This document shows, piece by piece, positions 41,477 to 49,905 of a stretch of DNA of 64,000 bases (its first letter is position 1; each line of letters starts with the position of its first letter). The stretch covers positions 248,001 to 312,000 of the forward strand of contig NZ_JBNPXH010000006.1 in the NCBI RefSeq assembly GCF_050433395.1. The letters run 5' to 3'. Position numbers and translations under genes: made by a program. This stretch comes from Mobilitalea torta. GTDB taxonomy: Bacteria; Bacillota; Clostridia; Lachnospirales; Lachnospiraceae. The notes beneath the pieces were generated by a model. The model was not told where the DNA came from and made no database searches. It saw only the letters and a list, made by a program, of their open reading frames with translations.

Positions 41477-42271
41477 ATGTTAGCCGGAAAAGGTCCCAAG
41501 GATACGGTTCCGAAAAAGATATCCATGATTAAACTGGAATTTATGCAAGCCTCGGCAGAGGAGATTCCCGGACTGCTGGATCAATATGCATCGGACCAGC
41601 GAAGCGGGGTTATTACGGTCTGCAATCAGTACCGCAGCCGGGCACAGGCACTTCAGAAGGAATTGGAGCGCTTGGATAAAATGAAGGAATATGAAAGAAA
41701 ATATAGTGAATTCGAATATATTTGCGGTATTGATGAGGTGGGCAGGGGTCCCCTCGCCGGGCCGGTCATTGCCGCGGCGGTCATCCTTCCGAAGGATTGT
41801 AATATCTTATATATTAATGACTCCAAACAGCTCACGGAGAAGAAGAGGGAGGAGTTGTATGATGAGATCATAGATAAGGCAATTGCCTTCGGTCTGGGAA
41901 GCGTTCCCCCGGATCAGATCGATGAGGTCAATATATTGCAGGCCACCTATGAAGCCATGCGCAAGGCCATCGGAAATCTTAGCGTTAAACCGGATATACT
42001 GTTAAACGACGCGGTTACCATACCGGGGATTTCCATCCGCCAGGTTCCGATTATCAAGGGGGATGCCAAGAGCATCTCCATTGCGGCGGCCAGCATAGTA
42101 GCCAAGGTGACGAGGGACCGCATGATGGGAGCCTATCACCAGGTCTTTCCCCAATATGATTTTGCCGGTAATAAGGGATATGGCTCCGCCAGGCATATAG
42201 AAGCCATCCGCCAGCATGGTCTGACGCCGATTCACCGCAGATCCTTTGTGAAGAATTTTGCTCCGGCTTAA
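41477..42271 (+). CDS. rnhB: ribonuclease HII
   Basis: Removes ribonucleotides from DNA-RNA hybrids. The catalytic D86/E87 lie in CGIDEVGRGPLAGPV, with SKQLTEKKRE, AAASIVAKVTRDR and a final YGSARHIEAIRQHGLTPIHR. 264 residues with an N-terminal helical extension seen in Firmicute RNase HII. ATG 41477 is preceded by AAAGGAGG; the frame is open further upstream into the rbgA end but without support. Confidence 0.95.
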   Translation: MLAGKGPKDTVPKKISMIKLEFMQASAEEIPGLLDQYASDQRSGVITVCNQYRSRAQALQKELERLDKMKEYERKYSEFEYICGIDEVGRGPLAGPVIAAAVILPKDCNILYINDSKQLTEKKREELYDEIIDKAIAFGLGSVPPDQIDEVNILQATYEAMRKAIGNLSVKPDILLNDAVTIPGISIRQVPIIKGDAKSISIAAASIVAKVTRDRMMGAYHQVFPQYDFAGNKGYGSARHIEAIRQHGLTPIHRRSFVKNFAPA

Positions 42272-42297
42272 TGCAAGACGGGGGGAAAGGAGGCTTT

Positions 42298-42633
42298 ATG
42301 GAAGAATCCAGACAGGAAGGAAACAACCAAAAGCAGCAAGAGGCTGATTTCATATTCAAGAATAAAACCGCTGTCGCACTTTCCTATGAGGCCGGTGAGG
42401 ATGCCCCCAAGGTCATCGCCACAGGAAAGGGCTATCTTGCCGAGAAGATCATCAACCGGGCCCGGGAGGCCCAGGTTCCGCTGCATCAGGATGCGAAGCT
42501 GGCGGATACCCTGTCCAGGCTGGAGCTTGGGGAGATGATCCCTCCCGAGCTATATGAGATTGTAGCTGAGATTCTGGTTTTTGTTGACCGGATGGACCGA
42601 ATCAAGGGTAAGGCAGGTATGGAGGATGAATAA
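42298..42633 (+). CDS. FlhB C-terminal-domain homologue (YlqH-like)
   Basis: 111 residues matching only the cytoplasmic C-terminal domain of the type III export switch FlhB/YscU: AVALSYEAGEDAPKVIATGKGYLAEKI and GEMIPPELYEIVAEILVFV. The self-cleaving NPTH motif is replaced by KNKT, so autocleavage is not expected. There are no membrane helices and no other flagellar genes nearby. Bacillus has the same small protein (YlqH) in the same position after rnhB. Function unknown. ATG 42298 follows AAAGGAGG. Confidence 0.85.
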   Translation: MEESRQEGNNQKQQEADFIFKNKTAVALSYEAGEDAPKVIATGKGYLAEKIINRAREAQVPLHQDAKLADTLSRLELGEMIPPELYEIVAEILVFVDRMDRIKGKAGMEDE

Positions 42634-42976
42634 GCGGGCCGTGGGTTCTGAATTCGAGCAGCAGGCAGCCGGATATCTTGCGGACCGGGGATATACTATT
42701 TTGGAGCGCAACTTCCGCTGCAGAATCGGGGAGATTGACCTGATCGCCAGAAACGAAGGCTATCTCTGCTTTATTGAGGTAAAATACCGCTCCAGTTCCT
42801 CCAGCGGTTACCCGTCGGAAGCCGTTACGCCCCATAAGATACGAAAAATTGTTCACACGGCGGAATTCTACCTGCTGCTGCACCGGCTTCCCGTAGATAC
42901 CCCCTGCCGTTTTGATGTTGTCGTCATTCTCGACAATGAGATTTCCCTCATTAAAAATGCCTTTGACGGGATATAA
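42626..42976 (+). CDS. YraN family (UPF0102) endonuclease-like protein
   Basis: 116 residues with the restriction-endonuclease-like core GEIDLIARNEGYLCFIEVKYR, containing the D...ExK pattern (GEIDLI, IEVKYR). The family is widespread beside rnhB; its function is unclear, though nuclease activity is suspected. The start overlaps the previous gene by 8 bases; GTG 42642 is an alternative. Confidence 0.9.
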   Translation: MNKRAVGSEFEQQAAGYLADRGYTILERNFRCRIGEIDLIARNEGYLCFIEVKYRSSSSSGYPSEAVTPHKIRKIVHTAEFYLLLHRLPVDTPCRFDVVVILDNEISLIKNAFDGI

Positions 42977-43106
42977 TCCCGTCGCTGTGAAGCCAAAATA
43001 AAGTTATGAGCAAGCAGCTAAACGGCCGAAGCTTATTGACCGAAAGCTATTGGCATACTGGGAATATCCCATTCCTCCGATTCAGAAGAAAGGCCAGGTG
43101 ATTTCT

Positions 43107-43958
43107 ATGAAATTTCAGAATTCCTCTGACGCGCAAATTGATTTTAGCAGGGAGGTCCCCTATCTGTCCTTCCCTGTCCTCTCAGAGCTTCCCTTTATCC
43201 GGCACGGCTTTTCTACCCGTCTGGGCGGGGTCAGCGAGGGTGTTTATTCCTCTATGAATCTCGGCAACACCACCGGCCTGGCTCCGGATGCTCCCGAAAA
43301 TATCAGGGAGAACTTCCGCCGGATGGCAGAGGGCATTGGAGTGGATATAGGCAGCCTGGTACTATCCCAGCAGGTCCATAAGACCAATATCCGTCTTGTC
43401 ACCGGGGAGGACCGCGGAAAAGGGGTCCTGCGTCCCCGAGGCTATGCGGAGATCGACGGTCTGATCACCCAGGAACCTAATGTAACCCTGGTTACCAAGT
43501 ACGCGGACTGTGTGCCCTTATATTTTGTAGATGTGAACCGGCGTTCCATCGGCCTTTCCCATTCGGGATGGCGGGGAACAGTGGCAGAGATCGGCAGAAT
43601 TACCGCAGAAGAGATGCACAAGCACTTCGGCAGCCGCCTGGAGGATATCATCGCTGTGATCGGCCCCTCCATCTGCCATGACTGCTTCGAAATCGGCGTC
43701 GAAGTAGCCGCAGAGTTCGAACGTGTCTTCCCCGGAGCCTATGATACCGGTATTCTGACACCCCGTAGTGAAGCCGGTAAGTTCAGCTGTGATTTATGGG
43801 AAGCCAACCGTCAAATTCTATTACTGGCAGGTCTTTCTGAAGAGAACATCCATACCAGCAGAGTTTGTACCTGCTGCAACGAAGATCTGTTATTCTCCCA
43901 TAGGAAAACCATGGGACAGCGGGGAAGTCTGGGAGCATTCCTGGCAATTACAGAATAG
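43107..43958 (+). CDS. pgeF: peptidoglycan editing factor PgeF (laccase-domain, YfiH family)
   Basis: Zinc protein of 283 residues; family members have been called polyphenol oxidases, adenosine-processing enzymes and peptidoglycan editing factors. The metal ligands lie in SQQVHKT (His), KYADCVPL (Cys) and SHSGWRG (His). FSTRLGGVSEG and the C-terminal CTCCNEDLLFSHRK are further family blocks. ATG 43107 has AAAGGCCAGGTG upstream. A long hairpin follows. Confidence 0.92.
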   Translation: MKFQNSSDAQIDFSREVPYLSFPVLSELPFIRHGFSTRLGGVSEGVYSSMNLGNTTGLAPDAPENIRENFRRMAEGIGVDIGSLVLSQQVHKTNIRLVTGEDRGKGVLRPRGYAEIDGLITQEPNVTLVTKYADCVPLYFVDVNRRSIGLSHSGWRGTVAEIGRITAEEMHKHFGSRLEDIIAVIGPSICHDCFEIGVEVAAEFERVFPGAYDTGILTPRSEAGKFSCDLWEANRQILLLAGLSEENIHTSRVCTCCNEDLLFSHRKTMGQRGSLGAFLAITE

Positions 43959-43997
43959 AGTAAAAAATAACCACAGAGATGAAAATTGTACAATCAC

Positions 43998-44061
43998 GTA
44001 GCAGTGGAGAATGTGGCTGGGAGTACTAAGCCCTCCTCCCAGCCACATTCTCCACTGTTAC
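43998..44061 (+). terminator. 26-bp stem hairpin after pgeF, flanked by direct repeats
   Basis: Arms 43998-44023 and 44036-44061 pair over 26 bp with one mismatch; there is no T run. The direct repeat ATTGTACAATCA lies at 43985-43996 and again at 44119-44130, bracketing the hairpin. Terminator or small inserted element. Confidence 0.6.
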
Positions 44062-44200
44062 TCTTCACTACCTCCCCTTTGTATGGTGATGGAATCTTCT
44101 TTACAAACTCATGTACGTATTGTACAATCAGATGGAAAGTTCGTGACTAATTCAGTCACTCTTTAATAAGGAAAGTAATAAGGAAAGGCACAGGTATAAT

Positions 44201-45526
44201 ATGAGCAAACCAATTGTAGCCATTGTAGGCAGGCCCAATGTAGGCAAATCTACACTATTTAATGCCTTGGCGGGTGAGCGTATCTCCATCGTCAAGGATT
44301 ATCCCGGTGTAACCAGAGACCGGATCTATGCCGATGTGACATGGCTGAACACACAATTTACCATGATAGATACCGGAGGAATTGAACCGGACAGCAAGGA
44401 CGAGATGCTGTCCTATATGAGAAGCCAGGCTCAGACCGCCATTGATACGGCGGGGGTGATTATCTTCCTGGTGGATGTGAGACAGGGTCTGGTGGATGCT
44501 GACTTTAAGGTGGCCGATATGCTCCGCCGTTCCGGTAAGCCGGTGGTGCTGGTAGTAAACAAGGTGGACAGCTTTGAAAAGCTGATGGCCGATGTATATG
44601 AATTCTATAATCTGGGAATCGGAGAACCCTTTCCCATATCCGCTTCCGGAAAGTTGGGTCTTGGCGACATGCTGGATGAGGTGGTGAAGCATTTTACCTC
44701 CGGCAATATCCGGGAGGAGAACGATGAAAGGCCCAGAATCGCCATTGTGGGAAAGCCCAATGTAGGGAAATCCTCTATCGTTAACAAACTGGTAGGGGAG
44801 ACCAGGGTTATCGTTTCCAATATCGCAGGCACCACAAGGGATGCCATCGATACTCCCATCCGCCGCAACGGTAAGGAATATATACTGATTGATACGGCGG
44901 GTCTTCGCCGGAAGAGTAAAATCAAAGAGGAGCTGGAGCGTTTCAGCATTATCCGCACCGTATCGGCTGTGGAGCGTGCGGACGTGGTGGTGCTTGTCAT
45001 TGATGCGGAGGAAGGCGTGACGGAACAGGATGCCAAGATCGCGGGCATTGCCCATGACAGGGGCAAGGGCATGATCATTGCCGTGAATAAATGGGATCTG
45101 ATTGAGAAGAACAATAAGACGGTCAAGGAATATACGGCGGATATCCGGGAGATACTGTCCTTTATGCCGTATGCGGAGATTCTTTTTATCTCGGCGGAGA
45201 CCGGTCAGAGGCTGCACAAGCTTTTTGAAATCATAGAGGTGGTAATCCAGAATCAGAATCTCCGCATTGCCACCGGGGTGCTGAATGAGATATTGATGGA
45301 AGCGGTCTCACTTCAGCAGCCGCCTTCGGACAAGGGCAGGCGTTTAAAATTATACTACATCACCCAGGTGTCCGTAAAACCTCCGACTTTCGTAATCTTT
45401 GTCAACGATAAAGAATTAATGCACTATTCTTATACCAGGTATATCGAGAATAAAATCCGGGAGGCCTTTGGTTTTGCCGGAACCTCATTAAAATTTATCA
45501 TCAGGGAGCGAAAGGAGAACGCATAA
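44201..45526 (+). CDS. der: ribosome-associated GTPase Der (EngA)
   Basis: Double-GTPase for 50S assembly. First G domain: GRPNVGKSTLFN, DTGGIEP, NKVD; second: GKPNVGKSSIVN, DTAGLRRK, NKWD; then a C-terminal KH-like domain. 441 residues, full length. plsY starts at the next base after the stop. Confidence 0.97.
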   Translation: MSKPIVAIVGRPNVGKSTLFNALAGERISIVKDYPGVTRDRIYADVTWLNTQFTMIDTGGIEPDSKDEMLSYMRSQAQTAIDTAGVIIFLVDVRQGLVDADFKVADMLRRSGKPVVLVVNKVDSFEKLMADVYEFYNLGIGEPFPISASGKLGLGDMLDEVVKHFTSGNIREENDERPRIAIVGKPNVGKSSIVNKLVGETRVIVSNIAGTTRDAIDTPIRRNGKEYILIDTAGLRRKSKIKEELERFSIIRTVSAVERADVVVLVIDAEEGVTEQDAKIAGIAHDRGKGMIIAVNKWDLIEKNNKTVKEYTADIREILSFMPYAEILFISAETGQRLHKLFEIIEVVIQNQNLRIATGVLNEILMEAVSLQQPPSDKGRRLKLYYITQVSVKPPTFVIFVNDKELMHYSYTRYIENKIREAFGFAGTSLKFIIRERKENA

Positions 45527-46144
45527 ATGATTCCTGGAATCATAATTTGTCTGGTTTTCGGTTATATTATGGGATGTTTTTCAACCGCATATTTTGTAGG
45601 TAAGCTGAATAAGGTGGATATCCGCCAATACGGCAGCGGCAATATGGGCACCACCAATGCCCTCAGAACCCTGGGAGCGAAGGCGGGAGCCATCACTCTG
45701 GTGGGTGACGTGCTGAAGGCTGTTATTGCTATTCTGCTGGTGAAGTATGTTTTTTATCCCGGAGCGGAGCGGCTGGATTTGTTTTCCATCTATACCGGCT
45801 TGGGCGTGGTAATCGGGCATAATTACCCCTTCTGGCTGAAGTTTAAGGGCGGAAAGGGCATGGCGGCTACCGGAGGAGTAATGGCCAGCGTGGATCCCTG
45901 GATTATTCCTGTGGGACTTCCTTTGTTTGTTTTATCTATTCTTATTACGAAGTATGTATCCGTCGGTTCCCTGGCAATTGCCGTCTTATTTCCCATCTGG
46001 ATCGCAATCCGCCATCCGGGGGACCTACATATGCTGGCGGTGGCTCTGGTCTTCATGGCCCTGGCCTTCCTCAAGCATCGGTCCAATATTAGGCGCCTGA
46101 TCAATGGGACAGAGAATAAAATTGGCCAGAGAGTAAAGATGTAA
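45527..46144 (+). CDS. plsY: glycerol-3-phosphate acyltransferase PlsY
   Basis: Membrane acyltransferase using the acyl-phosphate made by PlsX to acylate glycerol-3-phosphate. Motifs GSGNMGTTNALR, KGGKGMAATGG and GHNYPF are present in about five hydrophobic helices; 205 residues. Sits der-plsY-gpsA, which puts the substrate-making gene gpsA next to it. Confidence 0.96.
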   Translation: MIPGIIICLVFGYIMGCFSTAYFVGKLNKVDIRQYGSGNMGTTNALRTLGAKAGAITLVGDVLKAVIAILLVKYVFYPGAERLDLFSIYTGLGVVIGHNYPFWLKFKGGKGMAATGGVMASVDPWIIPVGLPLFVLSILITKYVSVGSLAIAVLFPIWIAIRHPGDLHMLAVALVFMALAFLKHRSNIRRLINGTENKIGQRVKM

Positions 46145-46189
46145 TAAAAAACATCATATTGATAAAAAACATCTAATAAGGAGGAGCTT

Positions 46190-47200
46190 ATGAGTAAGGT
46201 TAGTGTCTTAGGTGCGGGGACTTGGGGATGTGCCCTGGCAATATTGCTTGCCAATAATGGGCATGAGGTTACTATTTGGACGAAAATCGAAGCAGAAGCT
46301 GCGGCGTTGAAAGAAAACCGCAACAACATGAAGAATCTTCCCGGTGCGGTTTTGCCTGAGCAGATTCAGATTACCCTTAACCTGGAGGAGGCCTGCAAGG
46401 ACAGGGATTTACTCGTAATGGCGGTAGCCTCACCCTATATCCGTTCCACCTCCCATGATGCCAGCCCTTATATCAGAGAGGGGCAGATGCTGGTAAATGT
46501 GTCGAAGGGCATAGAGGATGGAACTCTTTATACCCTTTCCGAGGTAATCAGCTCAGAGATTCCTCAGGCGGATGTGGCTGTATTATCCGGCCCCAGCCAT
46601 GCAGAGGAAGTAAGCCGCCAGATTCCCACCACCATTGTTGTGGGCGCCCGCACCAGGGAGACGGCCAGATATATTCAGGATGTTTTCATGACGGATGTAT
46701 TCCGTGTATATACCAGCCCGGATATTATCGGAATTGAGCTGGGCGGCTCTTTGAAAAATGTAATCGCTCTGGCTGCCGGTGTTGTTGACGGCCTGGGTTA
46801 TGGAGATAATACGAAGGCTGCCCTGATGACCAGGGGAATGGCGGAGATCAGCCGGCTGGGAATCCGGATGGGGGGAAGAATAGAGACCTTCTCCGGTCTG
46901 TCCGGTTTCGGAGATCTGTTTGTAACCTGTAACAGTAAGCACAGCCGTAACTGGAATGCAGGCTATCTCATGGGACAGGGCAAGTCCATGGAGGAAGCCA
47001 TGAAACAGGTGGGCCAGGTGGTGGAAGGAATCAATTCCGCCAGGGCTGCATTGGCACTGGCCCGGAGGAATGGGGTGGAGATGCCCATTGTAGAGCAGAT
47101 TAATCTGGTTCTCTTTGAAGGAAAGGCTCCCAAGGAGGCACTCTATGATCTTCTGGGAAGGGACAAGCAGAAGGAGCACAAATCCCTGGAGTGGGACTAA
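46190..47200 (+). CDS. gpsA: NAD(P)H-dependent glycerol-3-phosphate dehydrogenase
   Basis: Reduces dihydroxyacetone phosphate to glycerol-3-phosphate for phospholipids. The nucleotide-binding loop is LGAGTWGCALA (about 6-16); the substrate site KNVIALAAGVVDGLGYGDNTKAAL is complete; 336 residues. AAGGAGGAGCTT precedes the start. Follows plsY. Confidence 0.97.
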   Translation: MSKVSVLGAGTWGCALAILLANNGHEVTIWTKIEAEAAALKENRNNMKNLPGAVLPEQIQITLNLEEACKDRDLLVMAVASPYIRSTSHDASPYIREGQMLVNVSKGIEDGTLYTLSEVISSEIPQADVAVLSGPSHAEEVSRQIPTTIVVGARTRETARYIQDVFMTDVFRVYTSPDIIGIELGGSLKNVIALAAGVVDGLGYGDNTKAALMTRGMAEISRLGIRMGGRIETFSGLSGFGDLFVTCNSKHSRNWNAGYLMGQGKSMEEAMKQVGQVVEGINSARAALALARRNGVEMPIVEQINLVLFEGKAPKEALYDLLGRDKQKEHKSLEWD

Positions 47201-47245
47201 CCGGCGATCCGCAATCCTTGGGATATCGCTGAAGCGGAGAGAGAA

Positions 47246-48013
47246 ATGATACAAGAAATTATTGCAATTGTAAAGGAAGCGGGTCAGATTATGACAAAGG
47301 CCCGCAATATACAAGAGGATACAAAAAGCAAGGAAGGCAGAGCTAATTTTGTCACCAAGTACGATATAGAGGTTCAGCGGTTTCTGTACTCCCGGTTGGG
47401 CGAGCTGTACCCCCGGGCGACATTTATCGGGGAAGAGGATGACAATAACGGGCCGCCCGGGGAATACTGCTTCATCATTGATCCCATTGACGGCACCACC
47501 AACTTTATTCTGGACTATCATCACAGTGCCATCAGCGTAGGATTAATGTATCACGGACAGATGGTTGCCGGAGTGGTATACAATCCCTATCTGGATGAAA
47601 CCTTCCATGCGGTAAAGGGAACCGGCGCTTATTTGAATCACAAGCCTTTGAGGCTGACTGACCAGTCTCTCAGCGAAGGGCTGGTTTCCGTAGGCACCTG
47701 CCCTTATTACCGTGAGAAGGCGGATGAGACCTTCGCCCTGATGCGTAAATTATATGACCGGGCGCTGGATATCCGCAGAAGCGGCTCGGCCGCACTGGAT
47801 ATCTGCTATGTGGCTGCCGGCCGTTTTGTTCTTTATTATGAATTGCAGCTATCCCCCTGGGATTATGCGGCGGCATCCCTGATTCTGACGGAAGCGGGAG
47901 GCAGAATATCAAAGGTCGGAGGCGGTGAGCTTCCACTGACCGAGGGCTGTCCCGTTGTGGCGGCTGCCCCGGCGGCGTACGAAGAATTTCATAAAATGGC
48001 GGATCAGATTTGA
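47246..48013 (+). CDS. suhB: inositol-1-monophosphatase family phosphatase
   Basis: Mg-dependent sugar-phosphate phosphatase fold, 255 residues. The metal-binding signatures are GEEDD (about 74-78), DPIDGTTNFI (about 87-96) and a late WDYAAASLILTEAGG. The true substrate (inositol phosphate, fructose bisphosphate, PAP or other) cannot be decided. A terminator follows, then spoIVA. Confidence 0.9.
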   Translation: MIQEIIAIVKEAGQIMTKARNIQEDTKSKEGRANFVTKYDIEVQRFLYSRLGELYPRATFIGEEDDNNGPPGEYCFIIDPIDGTTNFILDYHHSAISVGLMYHGQMVAGVVYNPYLDETFHAVKGTGAYLNHKPLRLTDQSLSEGLVSVGTCPYYREKADETFALMRKLYDRALDIRRSGSAALDICYVAAGRFVLYYELQLSPWDYAAASLILTEAGGRISKVGGGELPLTEGCPVVAAAPAAYEEFHKMADQI

Positions 48014-48021
48014 TCTGATGC

Positions 48022-48054
48022 AAGGCGGATAAATCATATTTATCCGCCTTTGTT
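48022..48054 (+). terminator. terminator before spoIVA
   Basis: A 13-bp perfect stem AAGGCGGATAAAT/ATTTATCCGCCTT with loop CAT, followed by TGTTT. Confidence 0.8.
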
Positions 48055-48071
48055 TGAATCTGTTTTCCTAT

Positions 48072-48100
48072 TCATAGAATGAAACATCCCTGCATATGCT
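48072..48100 (+). promoter_or_regulatory. candidate sigma-E-type promoter of spoIVA
   Basis: CATATGCT at 48093-48100 resembles the sigma-E -10 (CATACAMT), with TCATAGA 14 bases upstream as a weak -35. spoIVA is a mother-cell sigma-E gene in Bacillus, so the position fits; the match itself is weak. Confidence 0.35.
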
Positions 48101-48128
48101 TAACTATAACTATAAGGAGGGTTGGCAC

Positions 48129-49607
48129 ATGCTAGGGCAGTATGATGTTTATAATGATATTCAGGCTAGGACAGGCGGTGAAATATACATAGGCGTAGTA
48201 GGGCCGGTTAGAACAGGAAAGTCCACCTTCATCAAAAGGTTCATGGATCTCCTGGTGATACCGGGTATCGAAGATGTCCATAGCAGGGAGCGGGCAGTTG
48301 ATGAGTTGCCCCAGGCTGCGGCCGGAAGAACCATTATGACGACCGAACCGAAATTTATTCCCAAAGAGGCAGCCGTAATAACCTTTGATGATGATACGAA
48401 AGTAAAAATCCGTTTGATAGACAGCGTAGGATATATGGTGGACGGCGCCGCCGGCCATATCGAGAATCAGCATGAACGCATGGTTCGCACTCCCTGGTTC
48501 GACCATGAGATTCCCTTTACCCAGGCTGCGGAACTTGGAACCAGGAAGGTAATCAATGACCATTCCACCATCGGTATTGTTGTAACCACAGACGGCAGCT
48601 TCGGCGAGCTGTCCCGCGCCAGTTACAAGACCCCGGAGGAGCGGACCATCAATGAATTGAAACACCTTGGCAAACCCTTTATCGTGCTGCTGAATACGAA
48701 TAAGCCTTATTCCAATGAAACGCTCCGCATCGCAGAAGAGATGCGGGAGGAGTATCAGGTTCCCGTATTGCCGGTGAATGCGGAACAGCTGAGAAAAGAG
48801 GATATCACCAGAATTATGGAAAATGTTCTGTATGCATTTCCGATCACGGAGATGGATTTCTACATGCCGAAATGGGCGGAAATTCTGCCTGCGGATCACT
48901 GGCTGAAGAAGGATCTGGTGGCTTCCGTGCGGGAAGTATTTCATAATATTACCCAGATGAAGGATACAAAGGTGACAAATCTGGATACCGACAGCCAGTA
49001 TGTCAAGCGTTTTAAAGTGGATAACATCAACATGCAGGACGGTACCGTAAGTGTCAATGTGGAGTTCGATGATATGTATTATTATCAGATTCTCAGTGAT
49101 CTCATCGGTGTGCCGATTAACGGGGAATACCAGCTGATTCATACCCTGAAGGAGCTGGCAGCCATGAAGTCGGAATATGAAAAGGTATCCCAGGCTACGA
49201 ATCAGGTCCGCGCCAAGGGCTACGGAATTGTTTCGCCTATGAAGGACGAGGTAAGCATTGAGGAGCCGGAGATCATGAAGCATGGAAATAAGTTCGGTGT
49301 TAAAATTAAGGCCACCGCACCTTCTATTCACATGATTAAAGCGGAGATCATGACGGAGGTTGCTCCCATTGTAGGCACGGAGGAGCAGGCCAGGGATCTG
49401 ATTAACTACATCAATGTCAATGCCAAGGAAAATCCGGAAGGCATATGGGAGACTAATATCTTCGGAAAAACCGTGCGGCAGCTGGTGGACGAGGGAATTA
49501 ATTCGAAGATCAGCAAGCTGACCGATGAAAGCCAGTTGAAGCTTCAGGATACCATGCAGCGGATTATTAACGACAGCAACGGCGGCCTTATCTGTATTAT
49601 TATTTGA
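48129..49607 (+). CDS. spoIVA: stage IV sporulation protein A
   Basis: Coat morphogenetic ATPase that forms the basement layer on the forespore. The nucleotide-binding loop is GPVRTGKST (25-33), DSVGYMVDGA and IVVTTDGSFGE follow, and the C-terminal tail ends GGLICIII, the anchoring end that contacts SpoVM in Bacillus. The 492 residues match the usual length. ATG 48129 is preceded by AAGGAGGG; an in-frame ATG at 48096 is upstream of that site. Clear sign of a spore former. Confidence 0.97.
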   Translation: MLGQYDVYNDIQARTGGEIYIGVVGPVRTGKSTFIKRFMDLLVIPGIEDVHSRERAVDELPQAAAGRTIMTTEPKFIPKEAAVITFDDDTKVKIRLIDSVGYMVDGAAGHIENQHERMVRTPWFDHEIPFTQAAELGTRKVINDHSTIGIVVTTDGSFGELSRASYKTPEERTINELKHLGKPFIVLLNTNKPYSNETLRIAEEMREEYQVPVLPVNAEQLRKEDITRIMENVLYAFPITEMDFYMPKWAEILPADHWLKKDLVASVREVFHNITQMKDTKVTNLDTDSQYVKRFKVDNINMQDGTVSVNVEFDDMYYYQILSDLIGVPINGEYQLIHTLKELAAMKSEYEKVSQATNQVRAKGYGIVSPMKDEVSIEEPEIMKHGNKFGVKIKATAPSIHMIKAEIMTEVAPIVGTEEQARDLINYINVNAKENPEGIWETNIFGKTVRQLVDEGINSKISKLTDESQLKLQDTMQRIINDSNGGLICIII

Positions 49608-49624
49608 TTATGATCCATTGGAAG

Positions 49625-49670
49625 GACTACCCGGTCAACGGTATTTATCGTACTGCGGTAGTCTTTTTTT
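49625..49670 (+). terminator. terminator of spoIVA
   Basis: GACTACC (49625-49631) pairs with GGTAGTC (49657-49663), extended inward by CGGT/ACTG, followed by seven T. Confidence 0.85.
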
Positions 49671-49731
49671 AAAGCTTTTGCTCCCTGTTTTGTAAATATT
49701 GCACCAGATTTAAAATATGTTTGACATGGAG

Positions 49732-49760
49732 TTGACAAAAAGTATAGTGTTTGTTATAAT
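49732..49760 (+). promoter_or_regulatory. strong sigma-A promoter for the NlpC/P60 gene
   Basis: Perfect TTGACA (49732-49737), 17-base spacer and perfect TATAAT (49755-49760). An imperfect AT-rich palindrome with ACGTAA ends (49765-49788) follows at the transcription start and may be an operator. Confidence 0.88.
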
Positions 49761-49905
49761 ACTCACGTAATATATTTAATATTTACGTAATAATTTTGAG
49801 GGACAGTATAACAAACATTATATTGACATAGCATGTACATATGTGGTGAAGTATATCAGCATAATCGTTCGCATAATAGAACAAGAAAATTATGGAGGAC
49901 ATACA

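Noticed and set aside
48132..49331. A 399-codon open frame on the - strand
   Set aside because: It lies entirely opposite spoIVA, a certain gene; it has no ribosome site and no family features. It is a shadow of codon bias.
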